Origin: Methanoregula sp. UBA64
GTDB lineage: Archaea > Halobacteriota > Methanomicrobia > Methanomicrobiales > Methanospirillaceae
Direction of reading: 5' to 3'
NCBI RefSeq assembly: GCF_002502735.1
Contig: NZ_DAQC01000009.1
Location: forward strand, 1 to 51,586
Length of the DNA stretch: 51,586 nt
Part shown: piece after piece, positions 25,096 to 33,903 of the stretch
How the letters are laid out: every line of letters starts with the position of its first letter
Position numbering within the stretch: position 1 is the first letter of the stretch
The notes under the pieces: generated by a model
Told to the model about the DNA's origin: nothing
Seen by the model: the letters and a program-made list of their open reading frames with translations, nothing else
Databases searched by the model: none
Translations under genes and position numbers: made by a program

Positions 25096-25788
25096 ATGAA
25101 GATCGCAGTCACGCGCCTTTCAGGGAAGGAAGAACGGGATGCGGCACGGTGCGCAGCGTTCGGGCACTGCTGTTACAGCGTCCACCCGCTCCGTTCGGAG
25201 ATCCAGAACAAGGTTGTCTCCGCATTTGCCGAAGCCGTGGAACGGGGCGAGTTCGACTGCATCTTTTTCACAAGCGCCCTGCCTGCAAAGATCCTGGCAC
25301 CGATCCTGGTAAACCCCCCCCGGGTAATCGCTATCGGCCCCGAGACCGCACGGGAACTCGAACGGTGCGGGATCGCGTCCGAGACCCTGCCCGGTTTCTA
25401 CTCGCGCGATTTTGTCCCGTTCCTTGGCGCATGGATCAGGGGAAAGACCATCGGGCTGCCCCGCGCCGATGTCCCTAACGCCCCCCTCATCGGCACCATT
25501 GAGGCGGCCGGCGGCATTGCCAGAGAGTTCCGCTGTTACCGGCTCGCGCCCACAAACGAACCGCTCGACCTCGCGCAGGCGGACGCCCTCCTCTTTACGA
25601 GCGCAATGTCGTATAAGAAGGCAGTCTGGACTCCCCGGTGCGGCCTGCTGGTGATGGCTATTGGCGATGTCACGGCCGATGCAATGCGGTGCGGGGGAAC
25701 GTTCCCGGATATCGTGGGAGACGGGTCGCTCGAAGGGACGCTCGCGGCGCTCAATGAATACCGGGAAAAGACACGGATAGTGCGATGA
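25096..25788 (+). CDS. hemD: Uroporphyrinogen-III synthase
   Basis: A 230-residue protein with the two-lobed HemD pattern: start MKIAVTRLSGKEERDA, then FDCIFFTSALPAKILAP and VIAIGPETARELERCG in the first lobe, and IGLPRADVPNAPL...ALLFTSAMSYKKA in the second. It cyclises hydroxymethylbilane on the way to sirohaem, cobamides and coenzyme F430. I prefer ATG 25096; a GTG at 25081 would add five residues. Other haem-pathway genes are not nearby. Its stop overlaps the cbf5 start (ATGA). Confidence 0.88.
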   Translation: MKIAVTRLSGKEERDAARCAAFGHCCYSVHPLRSEIQNKVVSAFAEAVERGEFDCIFFTSALPAKILAPILVNPPRVIAIGPETARELERCGIASETLPGFYSRDFVPFLGAWIRGKTIGLPRADVPNAPLIGTIEAAGGIAREFRCYRLAPTNEPLDLAQADALLFTSAMSYKKAVWTPRCGLLVMAIGDVTADAMRCGGTFPDIVGDGSLEGTLAALNEYREKTRIVR

Positions 25789-26747
25789 CAGACTCCACAA
25801 CGCAGGAACAAACAGAAGCCCCGCGAGCCGTGCCGCTCTGGCACGGGGCCGGCATTGTCGTGATCGACAAGCCCCGGGGGCCCTCCAGTCACGAGGTTGC
25901 CGCATGGGTGGGAAAGATGCTCGGCTGCCAGGTGGGCCATGCCGGCACCCTTGACCCGCAGGTCTCGGGGATCCTCCTGGTGATGCTCGGGAACGCCGTG
26001 CGTCTCGCCCCATTGCTCTTAAAGCACGACAAGGAATACATCTGCCTGATGCGGCTCCACAAGGAGGTGGACCGGAAACGGATCGATGAGATTGCCGCGG
26101 AATTCACCGGCCGGATCTACCAGCGTCCGCCCCGGAGGAGCGCGGTCAAACGCCTGCTGCGTATCCGTACCATCAAAAAGCTGGAGATCCTCGGGGTTGA
26201 AGGCCGGCTCGTGCTCTTCAGGGTCGAATGCGATGCGGGGACCTACATCCGCTCGCTCTGCCACCACATGGGCCTCGCGCTCGGGACCGGGGCGCACATG
26301 CAGGAGCTGCGCCGGACCCGGTCGGGAGTGTTTGACGAGCGTGTCATGCACACGCTCCACGACCTCCAGGACGCCCGCGTTGCGGCAGCGGCAGGAGACC
26401 GGGCAGCCCTTGCATCGATGATCGTTTCTGTCGATGCAGCGGTTCCCGAGCTTCCCGCGGTGATTGTGCGCGGGACTGCGGTAGATGCACTCTGTCACGG
26501 TGCGGCCCTCGCCGGGGTCGGGATGCTCCGCTGCGACGAGTTCAAAAAAGACCAGATGGTCGCCGTGCTCACGGAAAAGAGAGAGTTCGTGGGCCTTGGT
26601 ATGGCGCTCGCCCCGTCCTCCTCATGGAAGCCCGGCACAACCGGTCTTTTCGTTGCCATGACCACGGTTTTTTTAGCGCCCGGCACATACCCGCGGGGCT
26701 GGAAAAAAGCTGCCGGCCCCCGGAAACCCGGGCCCATGAAAGGATAG
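25785..26747 (+). CDS. cbf5: Archaeal Cbf5 tRNA/rRNA pseudouridine synthase
   Basis: A 320-residue TruB-family enzyme with the catalytic aspartate in GHAGTLDPQVSGILLV, the start motif GIVVIDKPRGPSSHEV, the RPPRRSAVKR loop, and a C-terminal PUA domain. It is the catalytic subunit of H/ACA guide RNPs and, in archaea, also makes tRNA Psi55. The N-terminal 20 residues before the domain are polar and variable. Translationally coupled to hemD; a tRNA-Ser gene follows. Confidence 0.94.
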   Translation: MTDSTTQEQTEAPRAVPLWHGAGIVVIDKPRGPSSHEVAAWVGKMLGCQVGHAGTLDPQVSGILLVMLGNAVRLAPLLLKHDKEYICLMRLHKEVDRKRIDEIAAEFTGRIYQRPPRRSAVKRLLRIRTIKKLEILGVEGRLVLFRVECDAGTYIRSLCHHMGLALGTGAHMQELRRTRSGVFDERVMHTLHDLQDARVAAAAGDRAALASMIVSVDAAVPELPAVIVRGTAVDALCHGAALAGVGMLRCDEFKKDQMVAVLTEKREFVGLGMALAPSSSWKPGTTGLFVAMTTVFLAPGTYPRGWKKAAGPRKPGPMKG

Positions 26748-26788
26748 CATTAAAAAAATACCCGGCAAATACATGGGATACACTTTTT

Positions 26789-26872
26789 GCTGAGGTAGTC
26801 TAGCGGTAGGGCGCAGGCCTGGAAAGCCTGTGGTGCGAAAGTGCCTCGGGGGTTCAATTCCCCCCCTCAGCG
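26789..26872 (+). tRNA. tRNA-Ser (anticodon GGA)
   Basis: A type II tRNA of 84 bases with a long variable arm (GTGCGAAAGTGC). Acceptor GCTGAGG with CCTCAGC, anticodon loop CTGGAAA giving GGA, T-arm GGGGG-TTCAATT-CCCCC, discriminator G. No intron, no encoded CCA. Confidence 0.96.
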
Positions 26873-26915
26873 TATTACCTTCTTTTGAAGAATCGGGCAG
26901 TTATCTGGGGTTATT

Positions 26916-27500
26916 TTACGGGGCGGTCCCGGCCGCCCGGCCCAGCTCGAAGGCTTTGGTATTGACCGCGACCGTCTTTGGCGGGACGAGCTTTTTTACC
27001 GCTTCCAGCAGGGACTCGGCTTTCAAGGGGATCGACCACGAGGCCGCCCCGAGGATCACGACGTTCTGCGCAAGGGCGCTCCCTGCTTCGACTGCAATCT
27101 GGTCGGCATCGATGATGCAGGGCGCAAACCGCGAGAGCTGAGCTGCTATCTCTTCTTCCTTCGGGGCCGGGATCTTCTGGGTGAAGACGGAAGTCGGGAG
27201 GACCATGTGGCGGTTGACCACCATCTTCCCGCCCTCCCTGAGATAATGGGAATACCGTAATGCTTCAAGCAGGTCAAAGGAGACCAAGAGATCGGCGGTA
27301 CCGGGCACGATCAGCGGACCGAATTCCCCGTCGATCCTGATATGGGTCTCGACCGAACCGCCGCGCTGGGCCATGCCGTGGGTCTCGGCGCCCTTCACGT
27401 GCCGGCCCTCGCGGAGGCAGGCCTCGCCAAGGATATTGGAAGCAAGGATAGTACCCTGCCCCCCAATCCCGACAATCAGGATATCGAAGCTTTTTGTCAT
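26916..27500 (-). CDS. iorB: Indolepyruvate:ferredoxin oxidoreductase, beta subunit
   Basis: A 194-residue protein of the 2-oxoacid oxidoreductase gamma-domain family. The N-terminus DILIVGIGGQGTILASNIL and the motif ETHGMAQRGGSVETHIRI are diagnostic. With IorA it oxidatively decarboxylates aryl pyruvates to aryl-acetyl-CoA, reducing ferredoxin, or works in reverse for aromatic amino acid synthesis in methanogens. The start overlaps the iorA stop (ATGA). Confidence 0.94.
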   Translation of the reverse strand: MTKSFDILIVGIGGQGTILASNILGEACLREGRHVKGAETHGMAQRGGSVETHIRIDGEFGPLIVPGTADLLVSFDLLEALRYSHYLREGGKMVVNRHMVLPTSVFTQKIPAPKEEEIAAQLSRFAPCIIDADQIAVEAGSALAQNVVILGAASWSIPLKAESLLEAVKKLVPPKTVAVNTKAFELGRAAGTAP

Positions 27501-29269
27501 TTCCGTCCCTCCTTTGCAATGGCCCCGGTGGGACAGAGCCGGGCGCAGACCGCACACCCGCTGCACAGGTCGTTGATCCGCGCCATCTTGTCCGCGAACT
27601 CTATCGCCGGGCACCCGAACCGGACGCAGGTGCCGCAGCCTATGCAGATCTCCGGGTTGACCACGTAGCGGCCCCGTTTGACCCCGGTACGGCGCGCCAC
27701 GATCACGCACATCTGCTTGGCGATGATCACCTTGACGCCCGGTTTTGCCTTTGCTGCTTCGAGCACGTTGAGCATCCCCGTCATATCGTACGGGTCGATG
27801 GTCTCGACAAAGGTCGCCCCGCAGGCGCGGCAGAGGGCATCGAGGGATACCGGGGGTGTCTCGACACCCGCAGCTGTCAGGCCGGTGTTCGGGTTGGGCT
27901 GGTGACCGGTCATTGCCGTGATCCGGTTGTCGAGGATCACAACCGTCATGTTCGCGCCGTTGTACACGGCATTCATGAGCCCCTGCACGCCCGTGTGCAG
28001 GAATGTTGAATCCCCGATGGTGCAGACCACATCACGGGTGGCATCGGAATGGGCGAGCCCGCTCCCGACCGTGATCGACGCGCCCATGCAGATCGTGGTG
28101 TCGACCGCACCGAGCTGGAGCCCGAGCGTGTAACAGCCGATGTCGCTCGGGTAGATCGCCAACTCCCCGAAGACCTTCTTCATTGCATAGAACGCGGCCC
28201 GGTGGTGGCAGCCTGCGCAGAGGATAGGCGGCCGGGGCGGGAGGTTTTGCACGGCGTCCCTTGTGGCAAACGGGTTCTCTTTTAAAAACCCGGCCTTTAC
28301 CATCACGGCAGCGACGATCGCCGGGTTGAGTTCCCCTTCATACGGGGCATACCCGTTGATCTTCCCAAAGACCGGCACGCACCCGGCAACCTGCCGGACG
28401 GCCTCCTCTACCACGGGGGCGAGTTCCTCGATCACGAGAATCTTCTCGTGCTTTCTGGCGAATTCACCGAGCCATCCCTCGTCGATCGGATACGCCCCGA
28501 TCTTCATGAACGAGACGCCCTTTGGCAGGAGCTCCTGCACGTACGAGGCACCGATGCCGCTTGCGATCACCGCGGTCTTCCCGGCAACGGTAGCATGGTT
28601 GAACCCGAGTTCCACGAGGCGCTTTTTTAAGGCCGGCTGCTTCTCGTTGAGTTTCTTGTGCAGGATACGGGTGTGGGCGGGGATTACCACGTACTGCCGC
28701 GGGTCCTTGTGGAACTCGCCCTTGCGGGTGTTGGGAACGGCTTTCCCCAGGGTCACGTCGCCCTTCGAGTGACAGATCCGGGTCGTGGGGCGGAAGATCA
28801 CCGGGAGACTGAACTCCTCGGAGATCGCAAACGCAGCGGGGATCATATCGTGCGCTTCCTGCACGCCCGCGGGATCGAGACAGGGAAGCCGGGCGAAATG
28901 GGCATAGCAGCGGGTGTCCTGTTCGTTCTGGGAACTGTGCGCGAACGGGTCGTCTGCGCTCAGGATCACAAAACCTCCCGTGACACCGGTATAGGCGCTC
29001 GTCATGAGCGGGTCGGCTGCGACATTGAGCCCCACATGTTTCATGGTGCAGATGGCGCGGAGTCCGCTCCACGCGGCGGCAAGCGCGTTTTCAAGCGCGA
29101 CTTTCTCATTGACCGACCATTCCACATGGTAGCCGGGGTCTTTTACTGTACGGAGCACATCGACAACTTCCGACGATGGGGTTCCGGGGTACCCGCTGAC
29201 AAAACCGATGCCCGATTCGAGGCACGCGTGGGCGATTGCCTCGTTCCCGAGAAGATACTGCCGTTCCAT
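27497..29269 (-). CDS. iorA: Indolepyruvate:ferredoxin oxidoreductase, alpha subunit
   Basis: A 590-residue protein from ATG 29269 (MERQYLLGNEAIAHACLESG); ATG 29290 is an alternative. It has the pyrimidine domain at the N-terminus, a thiamine-diphosphate domain with DIGCYTLG...GASITVGSGLA and IGDSTFLHTG, and two C-terminal [4Fe-4S] clusters in CIGCGTCVRFGCP and CSGCAVCARLCP. Length is normal for IorA. First gene of the iorAB operon, divergent from tRNA-Ile. Confidence 0.95.
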   Translation of the reverse strand: MERQYLLGNEAIAHACLESGIGFVSGYPGTPSSEVVDVLRTVKDPGYHVEWSVNEKVALENALAAAWSGLRAICTMKHVGLNVAADPLMTSAYTGVTGGFVILSADDPFAHSSQNEQDTRCYAHFARLPCLDPAGVQEAHDMIPAAFAISEEFSLPVIFRPTTRICHSKGDVTLGKAVPNTRKGEFHKDPRQYVVIPAHTRILHKKLNEKQPALKKRLVELGFNHATVAGKTAVIASGIGASYVQELLPKGVSFMKIGAYPIDEGWLGEFARKHEKILVIEELAPVVEEAVRQVAGCVPVFGKINGYAPYEGELNPAIVAAVMVKAGFLKENPFATRDAVQNLPPRPPILCAGCHHRAAFYAMKKVFGELAIYPSDIGCYTLGLQLGAVDTTICMGASITVGSGLAHSDATRDVVCTIGDSTFLHTGVQGLMNAVYNGANMTVVILDNRITAMTGHQPNPNTGLTAAGVETPPVSLDALCRACGATFVETIDPYDMTGMLNVLEAAKAKPGVKVIIAKQMCVIVARRTGVKRGRYVVNPEICIGCGTCVRFGCPAIEFADKMARINDLCSGCAVCARLCPTGAIAKEGRK

Positions 29270-29423
29270 GATCCCTGATCCTGTAAACATGTATTTTTTA
29301 TCCCCGCTTGGTAAAGCATTATCCTGTTCGCTCCTGTCCGCACCTGCGCCCAGCAGAGGATTCACAAACCTATAAAAACTCTAATGGAATATCTAATAAG
29401 GTAAATTTCAAGGCAATCCTTTT

Positions 29424-29497
29424 GGGCCCGTAGCATAGCCCGGTGGTGCGCCCGGCTGATAACCGGGAGGTCATGCGTTCGAATCGCATCGGGCCCA
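29424..29497 (+). tRNA. tRNA-Ile (anticodon GAT)
   Basis: Acceptor GGGCCCG with CGGGCCC, anticodon arm CCCGG-CTGATAA-CCGGG giving GAT, T-arm ATGCG-TTCGAAT-CGCAT, discriminator A. Its anticodon stem and T-arm are identical to those of the CAU tRNA at 39993-40067. An AT-rich promoter element lies about 30-40 bases upstream. Confidence 0.96.
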
Positions 29498-29594
29498 CTC
29501 AATCATTTTTATATTTTTAAAATATTTTTTTCCTACGGCGTGAATTTTGGTCACCCCCCATCGGGGATCCCCTTTGCAAAGGAAAATAAAAAAG

Positions 29595-30134
29595 TTATTT
29601 TGATGCAGCCGGGGCTGCAAAAACATAGGCAATTACTTTTTCGAGCGCGTCGAGGAGTTCCTGTTCTGCCGTGGAGTAATCGCGGACTGCCTTATACAGC
29701 ATGAACATGATGTCGTACCCGTACTCCTCCAGGGCGGCCTTTGGCTCAATCGGATTAAGATACGAGTCGGTGACAAAGCCGTCGCTGCTGTACATTAACT
29801 CGTAGAACTTTCCCTTTTCAGACAGGACGCAGAACTGGTCGGCGATCTTTTTGGCGGGATTGTCGGGGCGAAACGGGGCGGGTTCTGCCTTCCCGAGGAT
29901 AATCATCTTCTCGGTGTAATAGTTGGTATCGTACAGCTCGTTTTTCGTATCCTGTTTGCCGATCTTGAGCAGGTTGAGCCCCACCGAATCCACTACAGGC
30001 ACAGCCAGTACGGCCATGCGCCCCAGCAGTTCTCCGTCATGTTTTCTGACGTTTTCCGCGAGCGGGGCATCCTTCTTTTTCATCTCTTCGATCTTTTCCA
30101 TGATCCGGGTAAATCCGGTCTCGATCTCGTCCAT
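29595..30134 (-). CDS. Conserved-looking protein of unknown function
   Basis: I do not recognise this 179-residue soluble protein. The start at 30134 (MDEIETGFTRIMEKIEEMKK) is set by the position of the amphipathic N-terminal helix; an in-frame start at 30203 would overlap the upstream gene. Residues 1-35 are highly charged and probably helical or coiled-coil. The middle (YDTNYYTEKMIILGKAEPAP, then KKIADQFCVLSEKGKFYELM) mixes beta-like and helical stretches, and the end is a helix finishing in an Ala-rich tail. Coding character is good. It follows an MtaB-like gene by 65 bases on the same strand, so they may be cotranscribed. Confidence 0.65.
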   Translation of the reverse strand: MDEIETGFTRIMEKIEEMKKKDAPLAENVRKHDGELLGRMAVLAVPVVDSVGLNLLKIGKQDTKNELYDTNYYTEKMIILGKAEPAPFRPDNPAKKIADQFCVLSEKGKFYELMYSSDGFVTDSYLNPIEPKAALEEYGYDIMFMLYKAVRDYSTAEQELLDALEKVIAYVFAAPAASK

Positions 30135-30199
30135 CTGACATCTCCTCGTTATGCTGGCGTAAAACAAGAATAGGTGCGGGTTATGCAATAAACCATTCG

Positions 30200-31480
30200 T
30201 CATGGGGATGACGGGTCCGGTACCTTCCTGCCCATGAAGAAATATTTCCGGTCGCGGGTGAGGACGGCATTGATACGGGATCCCAGCGGCAGGTCTTTTC
30301 CAAGAACCACACCGGTATACTCGGCGGTCCGGGCCATGACCGAGCCCGGCCGGAGTTTCTCGGTCACCATGCAGGAGACCGTTGTCCCGAGCAGGGACCG
30401 GTTTGTCGCAGAGTACTGTTCTTCGGCATACGCATTGAGTATCCGGGACCGGTCTTTCTTGACCGCATCCGGGAAGTCCTTCTCCTCAAACGGCCCGGTG
30501 AACGGGCGCTTCGAGTACCGCGTAACATTGACCTTGGCTGGCCGCACCCTGCCGATAAGCGCCAGGGTCCGGGAAAAATCCTCTTCGGTTTCGCCGGGAA
30601 AACCGACAATAACGTCGGTCGAAATACCGATTCCGGGATAGCGTGCGCGGAATGCGGCAACGATCGTCTCGAACTCCTGTACGGTATAGCCCCGCCCCAT
30701 CTGTCCGAGAATGCGGTCCGACCCGGACTGGACCGGCAGGTGCAGGAACCGGAAGATCCGGTCGCTGGAAAACACGTCCACAAGATCGTCAAGGAGGGGA
30801 AGGACGGTTGCCGGGTTCATCATCCCGACGCGGATCCGGTAGTTCCCGGGGACGCAGACGATGGCAGAAAGGAGCGCCGGCAGGGACGTACCGGTATCGT
30901 GGCCATAGGCACTGACATCCTGTGCCGTCAGCTGGATCTCGCAGGCACCCGCGGCAACAAAAGCCTGCACTTTCCGAACAATCTCCTCTGTCGGGAAGCT
31001 GACAAGAGGCCCGCGTGCCCTGCGGGTGAGACAATAGGTGCAGTGCCCGAGGCACCCCTGCGCGATCTGGACAATCCCGACACCCCCGGCAGGGGAGACG
31101 GTCAGCACAGAACGGTATGCCTCCCGGATGGTGTCGGGATGGATGAAGACGGGAGTGCAGACCGAGAGGATCGCCTCGCGCTGGACAAGCGGCATACAGC
31201 CGGTGACGTACAGCAGTTTTTCCCGCAGGGCAGAAAGGCGCCGGAGCATACGGCGTTCCGTCGGGCCGACCACCGTGCAGGTATTGACAATCACTGCATC
31301 TGCCTCCTCCGGGGATTCGACAACAACACTCCCGTAATACCGGAGAATTTCAACAAGGTTTGCCGAATCCCCGAAATTATAGGCGCACCCGTAGGTCTCG
31401 ATATATACCCGCTTTCCCGCAAGCGGCGCAAAGGCAGAAACTGGATCTGTCAGCGGTTCGCCGGGCCGGGGAGGTTCCAT
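30200..31480 (-). CDS. MtaB/CDKAL1-like tRNA t6A methylthiotransferase
   Basis: A 426-residue MiaB-family radical SAM enzyme. The N-terminal UPF0004 domain has cysteines in ETYGCAYN, VNTCTV and TGCMPL for the auxiliary [4Fe-4S] cluster; the radical SAM motif is GCLGHCTYC; a C-terminal TRAM domain ends YTGVVLGKDLPLGSRINAVL. Archaeal members of this type convert t6A37 to ms2t6A37 in tRNAs reading ANN codons. Length is typical. Start 31480 is the first ATG that keeps the whole N-terminal domain. Confidence 0.9.
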   Translation of the reverse strand: MEPPRPGEPLTDPVSAFAPLAGKRVYIETYGCAYNFGDSANLVEILRYYGSVVVESPEEADAVIVNTCTVVGPTERRMLRRLSALREKLLYVTGCMPLVQREAILSVCTPVFIHPDTIREAYRSVLTVSPAGGVGIVQIAQGCLGHCTYCLTRRARGPLVSFPTEEIVRKVQAFVAAGACEIQLTAQDVSAYGHDTGTSLPALLSAIVCVPGNYRIRVGMMNPATVLPLLDDLVDVFSSDRIFRFLHLPVQSGSDRILGQMGRGYTVQEFETIVAAFRARYPGIGISTDVIVGFPGETEEDFSRTLALIGRVRPAKVNVTRYSKRPFTGPFEEKDFPDAVKKDRSRILNAYAEEQYSATNRSLLGTTVSCMVTEKLRPGSVMARTAEYTGVVLGKDLPLGSRINAVLTRDRKYFFMGRKVPDPSSP

Positions 31481-31585
31481 GATCGGTTCACTATTGTTCT
31501 GGGAGACAAAACCAGTTAAAGATCGGTGAACGTGTCCCCCTTTTGTGGGTAACCATTAATCCATGGTACCGATAACCTGATCACC

Positions 31586-32344
31586 ATGTTACGCATCGGG
31601 CTGCTGGGATGCGGGAATATCGGGCACATCCTGGCACAGAATGCAGAGGGGTTTGTTGTCTCTGCTGTCTACGACAAGGTTCCGGAGCGGGCCCGGGATC
31701 TTGCCACCACCTGCCATGCAAAAGCCTGTGATACGTTTGGAGATTTCCTGAACGCAGATATTGATCTCGTCGTTGAAGCAGCATCGGTAGCTGCCGCGCG
31801 GGAACATGCCCGGGAAGTGCTCCGCCACAAAAAAGATATCGTGATCATGAGCGTCGGGGCGCTCACCGATACCGCGTTTAAGGACGAGCTTGTTGCAACA
31901 GCACGAACGACCGGGACAAAGATCCATATCCCGAGCGGGGCAATCTTCGGTCTCGACAACCTCAAGATCGGGCAGATCTCGCCGATCAAAAAACTGCTTC
32001 TCGTAACCACGAAGAGCCCGCAGTCGCTGGGCCTGAAGACCACAAAAAAAGAACGCATCTTCTCCGGAAAAGCACACGAATGCATCAAGTCCTATCCAAA
32101 GAACGTGAATGTCTCCATTGCGCTGGGCCTTGCCGCCGGGCAGGATGCAGACGTGGAACTCTGGGTGGACCCGGCCGCAGAAAGGAACGTCCATGAGATC
32201 TATTTCGAGGGCAGCTTCGGCGAGACCTACATCCGGGTGACCAATCTCCCGAGCCCGGACAACCCGGCAACGAGTTACCTTGCCGCGCTCTCCATCCTCT
32301 CCCTGTTAAAGAACCTCGACAGCCCGCTCGTTATCGGGACATAA
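31586..32344 (+). CDS. nadX: L-aspartate dehydrogenase
   Basis: A 252-residue NAD(P)-dependent dehydrogenase that oxidises aspartate to iminoaspartate, the first step of NAD synthesis, replacing oxygen-dependent NadB. The Rossmann motif GLLGCGNIG is at residues 5-13; the substrate region has SVGAL, IPSGAIFGLD and KSYPKNVNVSIALGLA. Followed after 17 bases by nadC. Quinolinate synthase (nadA), often in the same operon, is not in the window. Confidence 0.93.
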   Translation: MLRIGLLGCGNIGHILAQNAEGFVVSAVYDKVPERARDLATTCHAKACDTFGDFLNADIDLVVEAASVAAAREHAREVLRHKKDIVIMSVGALTDTAFKDELVATARTTGTKIHIPSGAIFGLDNLKIGQISPIKKLLLVTTKSPQSLGLKTTKKERIFSGKAHECIKSYPKNVNVSIALGLAAGQDADVELWVDPAAERNVHEIYFEGSFGETYIRVTNLPSPDNPATSYLAALSILSLLKNLDSPLVIGT

Positions 32345-32361
32345 AAACAGGTATACCTGTC

Positions 32362-33192
32362 ATGGTGCCGCTGGAAGAACTCCTGAAATTTGTCCTGGAG
32401 GATGCGCCGTTCGGGGATGTTACCTCCGATGCAGTCATTCCGGATATGCACTGCCATGCCGTCATCCGGGCCGAGCAGGACGGCGTTGCCGCAGGTCTTG
32501 GGGAGGCAACAGCCCTCTTCTCACACTTCGGGGTAACCGTACGGCAGGATACCTGCGATGGAGATTCCGTAAAGAACGGCAAGGTGCTCCTTTCGCTTGA
32601 CGGGCCTGCAAAAGGGATCCTGCTTGTTGAACGTACCGCGCTCAACCTTATCGGGAGAATGAGCGGGATCGCTACCCGGACAAACATCCTGGCGGAGATG
32701 GTGCGTGCGGAGAATCCCTGCTGCCGGGTTGCAGGAACGCGAAAGACCGCCCCGGGCCTCCGGGCGCTGGACAAGAAGGCGATTGCCCTCGGCGGCGGCG
32801 ATCCCCACCGGTCCAGCCTGAGCGACGGGGTGCTCATCAAGGACAACCACCTTGCACTTGTACCGGTAGCAGAGGCAGTAAAAAAGGCAAAAACGGCAAG
32901 TGCCTACCGGAAGATCGAAGTCGAAGTCGAATCCGCTGAAGATGCATGTACGGCTGCCCGGGCAGGAGCCGACATCCTCCTCTTCGACAACATGACACCG
33001 GCACGGGTACAGGAGACCATCAAAGCCCTGCAAACCGCAGGTCTCCGCGAGAAGGTGCTCGTGGAACTCTCCGGGGGGATCACGGCAGAGACCATCCGGG
33101 ACTATGCCCGGACCGGAGCGGATCTTATCAGCCTCGGGGCACTCACCCATACGGTGAAAAACTTCTCCGTGACACTCGAGATCCAAAAATAA
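32362..33192 (+). CDS. nadC: Nicotinate-nucleotide pyrophosphorylase
   Basis: A 276-residue type II phosphoribosyltransferase that converts quinolinate and PRPP to nicotinate mononucleotide. Family motifs are TRKTAPGLRALDKKAIALGGG, HRSSLSDGVLIKDNHL and VEVES...DILLFDNM. Length is typical. It is the second gene of the nadX-nadC operon, with T-rich sequence after the stop. Confidence 0.95.
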   Translation: MVPLEELLKFVLEDAPFGDVTSDAVIPDMHCHAVIRAEQDGVAAGLGEATALFSHFGVTVRQDTCDGDSVKNGKVLLSLDGPAKGILLVERTALNLIGRMSGIATRTNILAEMVRAENPCCRVAGTRKTAPGLRALDKKAIALGGGDPHRSSLSDGVLIKDNHLALVPVAEAVKKAKTASAYRKIEVEVESAEDACTAARAGADILLFDNMTPARVQETIKALQTAGLREKVLVELSGGITAETIRDYARTGADLISLGALTHTVKNFSVTLEIQK

Positions 33193-33221
33193 CTTTTTTA
33201 GAGAGCCTCACCACGGGTCCT

Positions 33222-33587
33222 TCACGGGATTTGCCGGATATCCTCGGCTGAGCCGATCACGATCTCTTTTTTGCCCTCATACGTCTGGACCGTACCGTAA
33301 AGGGTTACCTTGGTCCCCCTGGCAAAGGACCGGTCACCGGCAACCGTTGCCGGGATAAACACCGAGACGTTCCGAACCGACAGGATAACGTGGCCGCCGT
33401 TTTTTATCACCGTAGCCTGATCGATGGCACCGTCCAGACGCACAAGGCTCCCATCGGCACTCTGGGGCGTATACGGCGAGGCAAACGGCTCTTTTCCCAC
33501 ATACCCGAGTACGAGCTGGGCGGCTATCACGGCAAGGGCTACGCCGCATAACAAGAGGATCGCGACCCGTTCCTGGCGCCCGAGCAT
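33222..33587 (-). CDS. Membrane-anchored OB-fold protein
   Basis: A 121-residue protein from ATG 33587 (MLGRQERVAILLLCGVALAV). One N-terminal membrane helix (about residues 9-31) is followed by an external domain of about 85 residues with OB-fold character: VRLDGAIDQATVIKNGGHVI, VSVFIPATVAG, GTKVTLYGTVQTYEGKKEIV. Similar small archaeal proteins with a helix plus a tRNA_anti-type OB fold are known; the ligand is not. It diverges from the wHTH gene at 33658 across a shared AT-rich element and tandem operator, so the two may be co-regulated. Longer in-frame starts would run through the operator. Confidence 0.7.
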   Translation of the reverse strand: MLGRQERVAILLLCGVALAVIAAQLVLGYVGKEPFASPYTPQSADGSLVRLDGAIDQATVIKNGGHVILSVRNVSVFIPATVAGDRSFARGTKVTLYGTVQTYEGKKEIVIGSAEDIRQIP

Positions 33588-33608
33588 ACCAGTGGATTGA
33601 AACCGGGC

Positions 33609-33649
33609 ATATAAATTACCGACAGGTTGATATGTTAACACTGTTAACA
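33609..33649. promoter_or_regulatory. Divergent promoter with tandem TGTTAACA operator
   Basis: Two perfect copies of the palindromic octamer TGTTAACA occur at 33633-33640 and 33642-33649, separated by one base. The AT-rich core CATATAAATT (33609-33618) upstream can be read as a TATA box in both directions. For the plus-strand wHTH gene (ATG 33658) the operator falls on the expected transcription start, a position that suits repression. Confidence 0.65.
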
Positions 33650-33657
33650 CTACAATC

Positions 33658-33903
33658 ATGTATCAGCAAACTTTACCCCCATCCTCAAAGACGGTCCTTG
33701 CGATACTCGACACCGGTGGTGCCATGACCCACAAGGATCTGGTACAGAAGAGCCGGCTCGCACCGCGGACGGTGCGCTATGCGCTAAAGAAGCTCAAAGA
33801 GCGCCATCTCATCATCGAGAAGTTCAACTTCCGCGATGCACGCCAGATCATCTACCAGAACAGACCGTTAAACAGTACTGAATCGCAGCCGGCGCTTGTA
33901 TGA
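33658..33903 (+). CDS. Winged-helix (MarR-like) DNA-binding protein
   Basis: An 81-residue protein that is almost only a winged helix: MTHKDLVQKSRLAPRTVRYA as helix-turn-helix, followed by LKKLKERHLIIEKFNFRDAR as the wing. Such stand-alone MarR/TrmB-like domains are common archaeal regulators. It lies directly behind the tandem TGTTAACA site, so it is a candidate for autoregulation. Its stop overlaps the start of the next HTH gene (ATGA at 33900-33903). Confidence 0.8.
   Translation: MYQQTLPPSSKTVLAILDTGGAMTHKDLVQKSRLAPRTVRYALKKLKERHLIIEKFNFRDARQIIYQNRPLNSTESQPALV

Noticed and set aside
29424..29497. Attachment site of an integrated element at tRNA-Ile
   Set aside because: The similarity between the two tRNAs (29424 and 39993) is over whole tRNA arms and no integrase lies between them, so they are paralogues.
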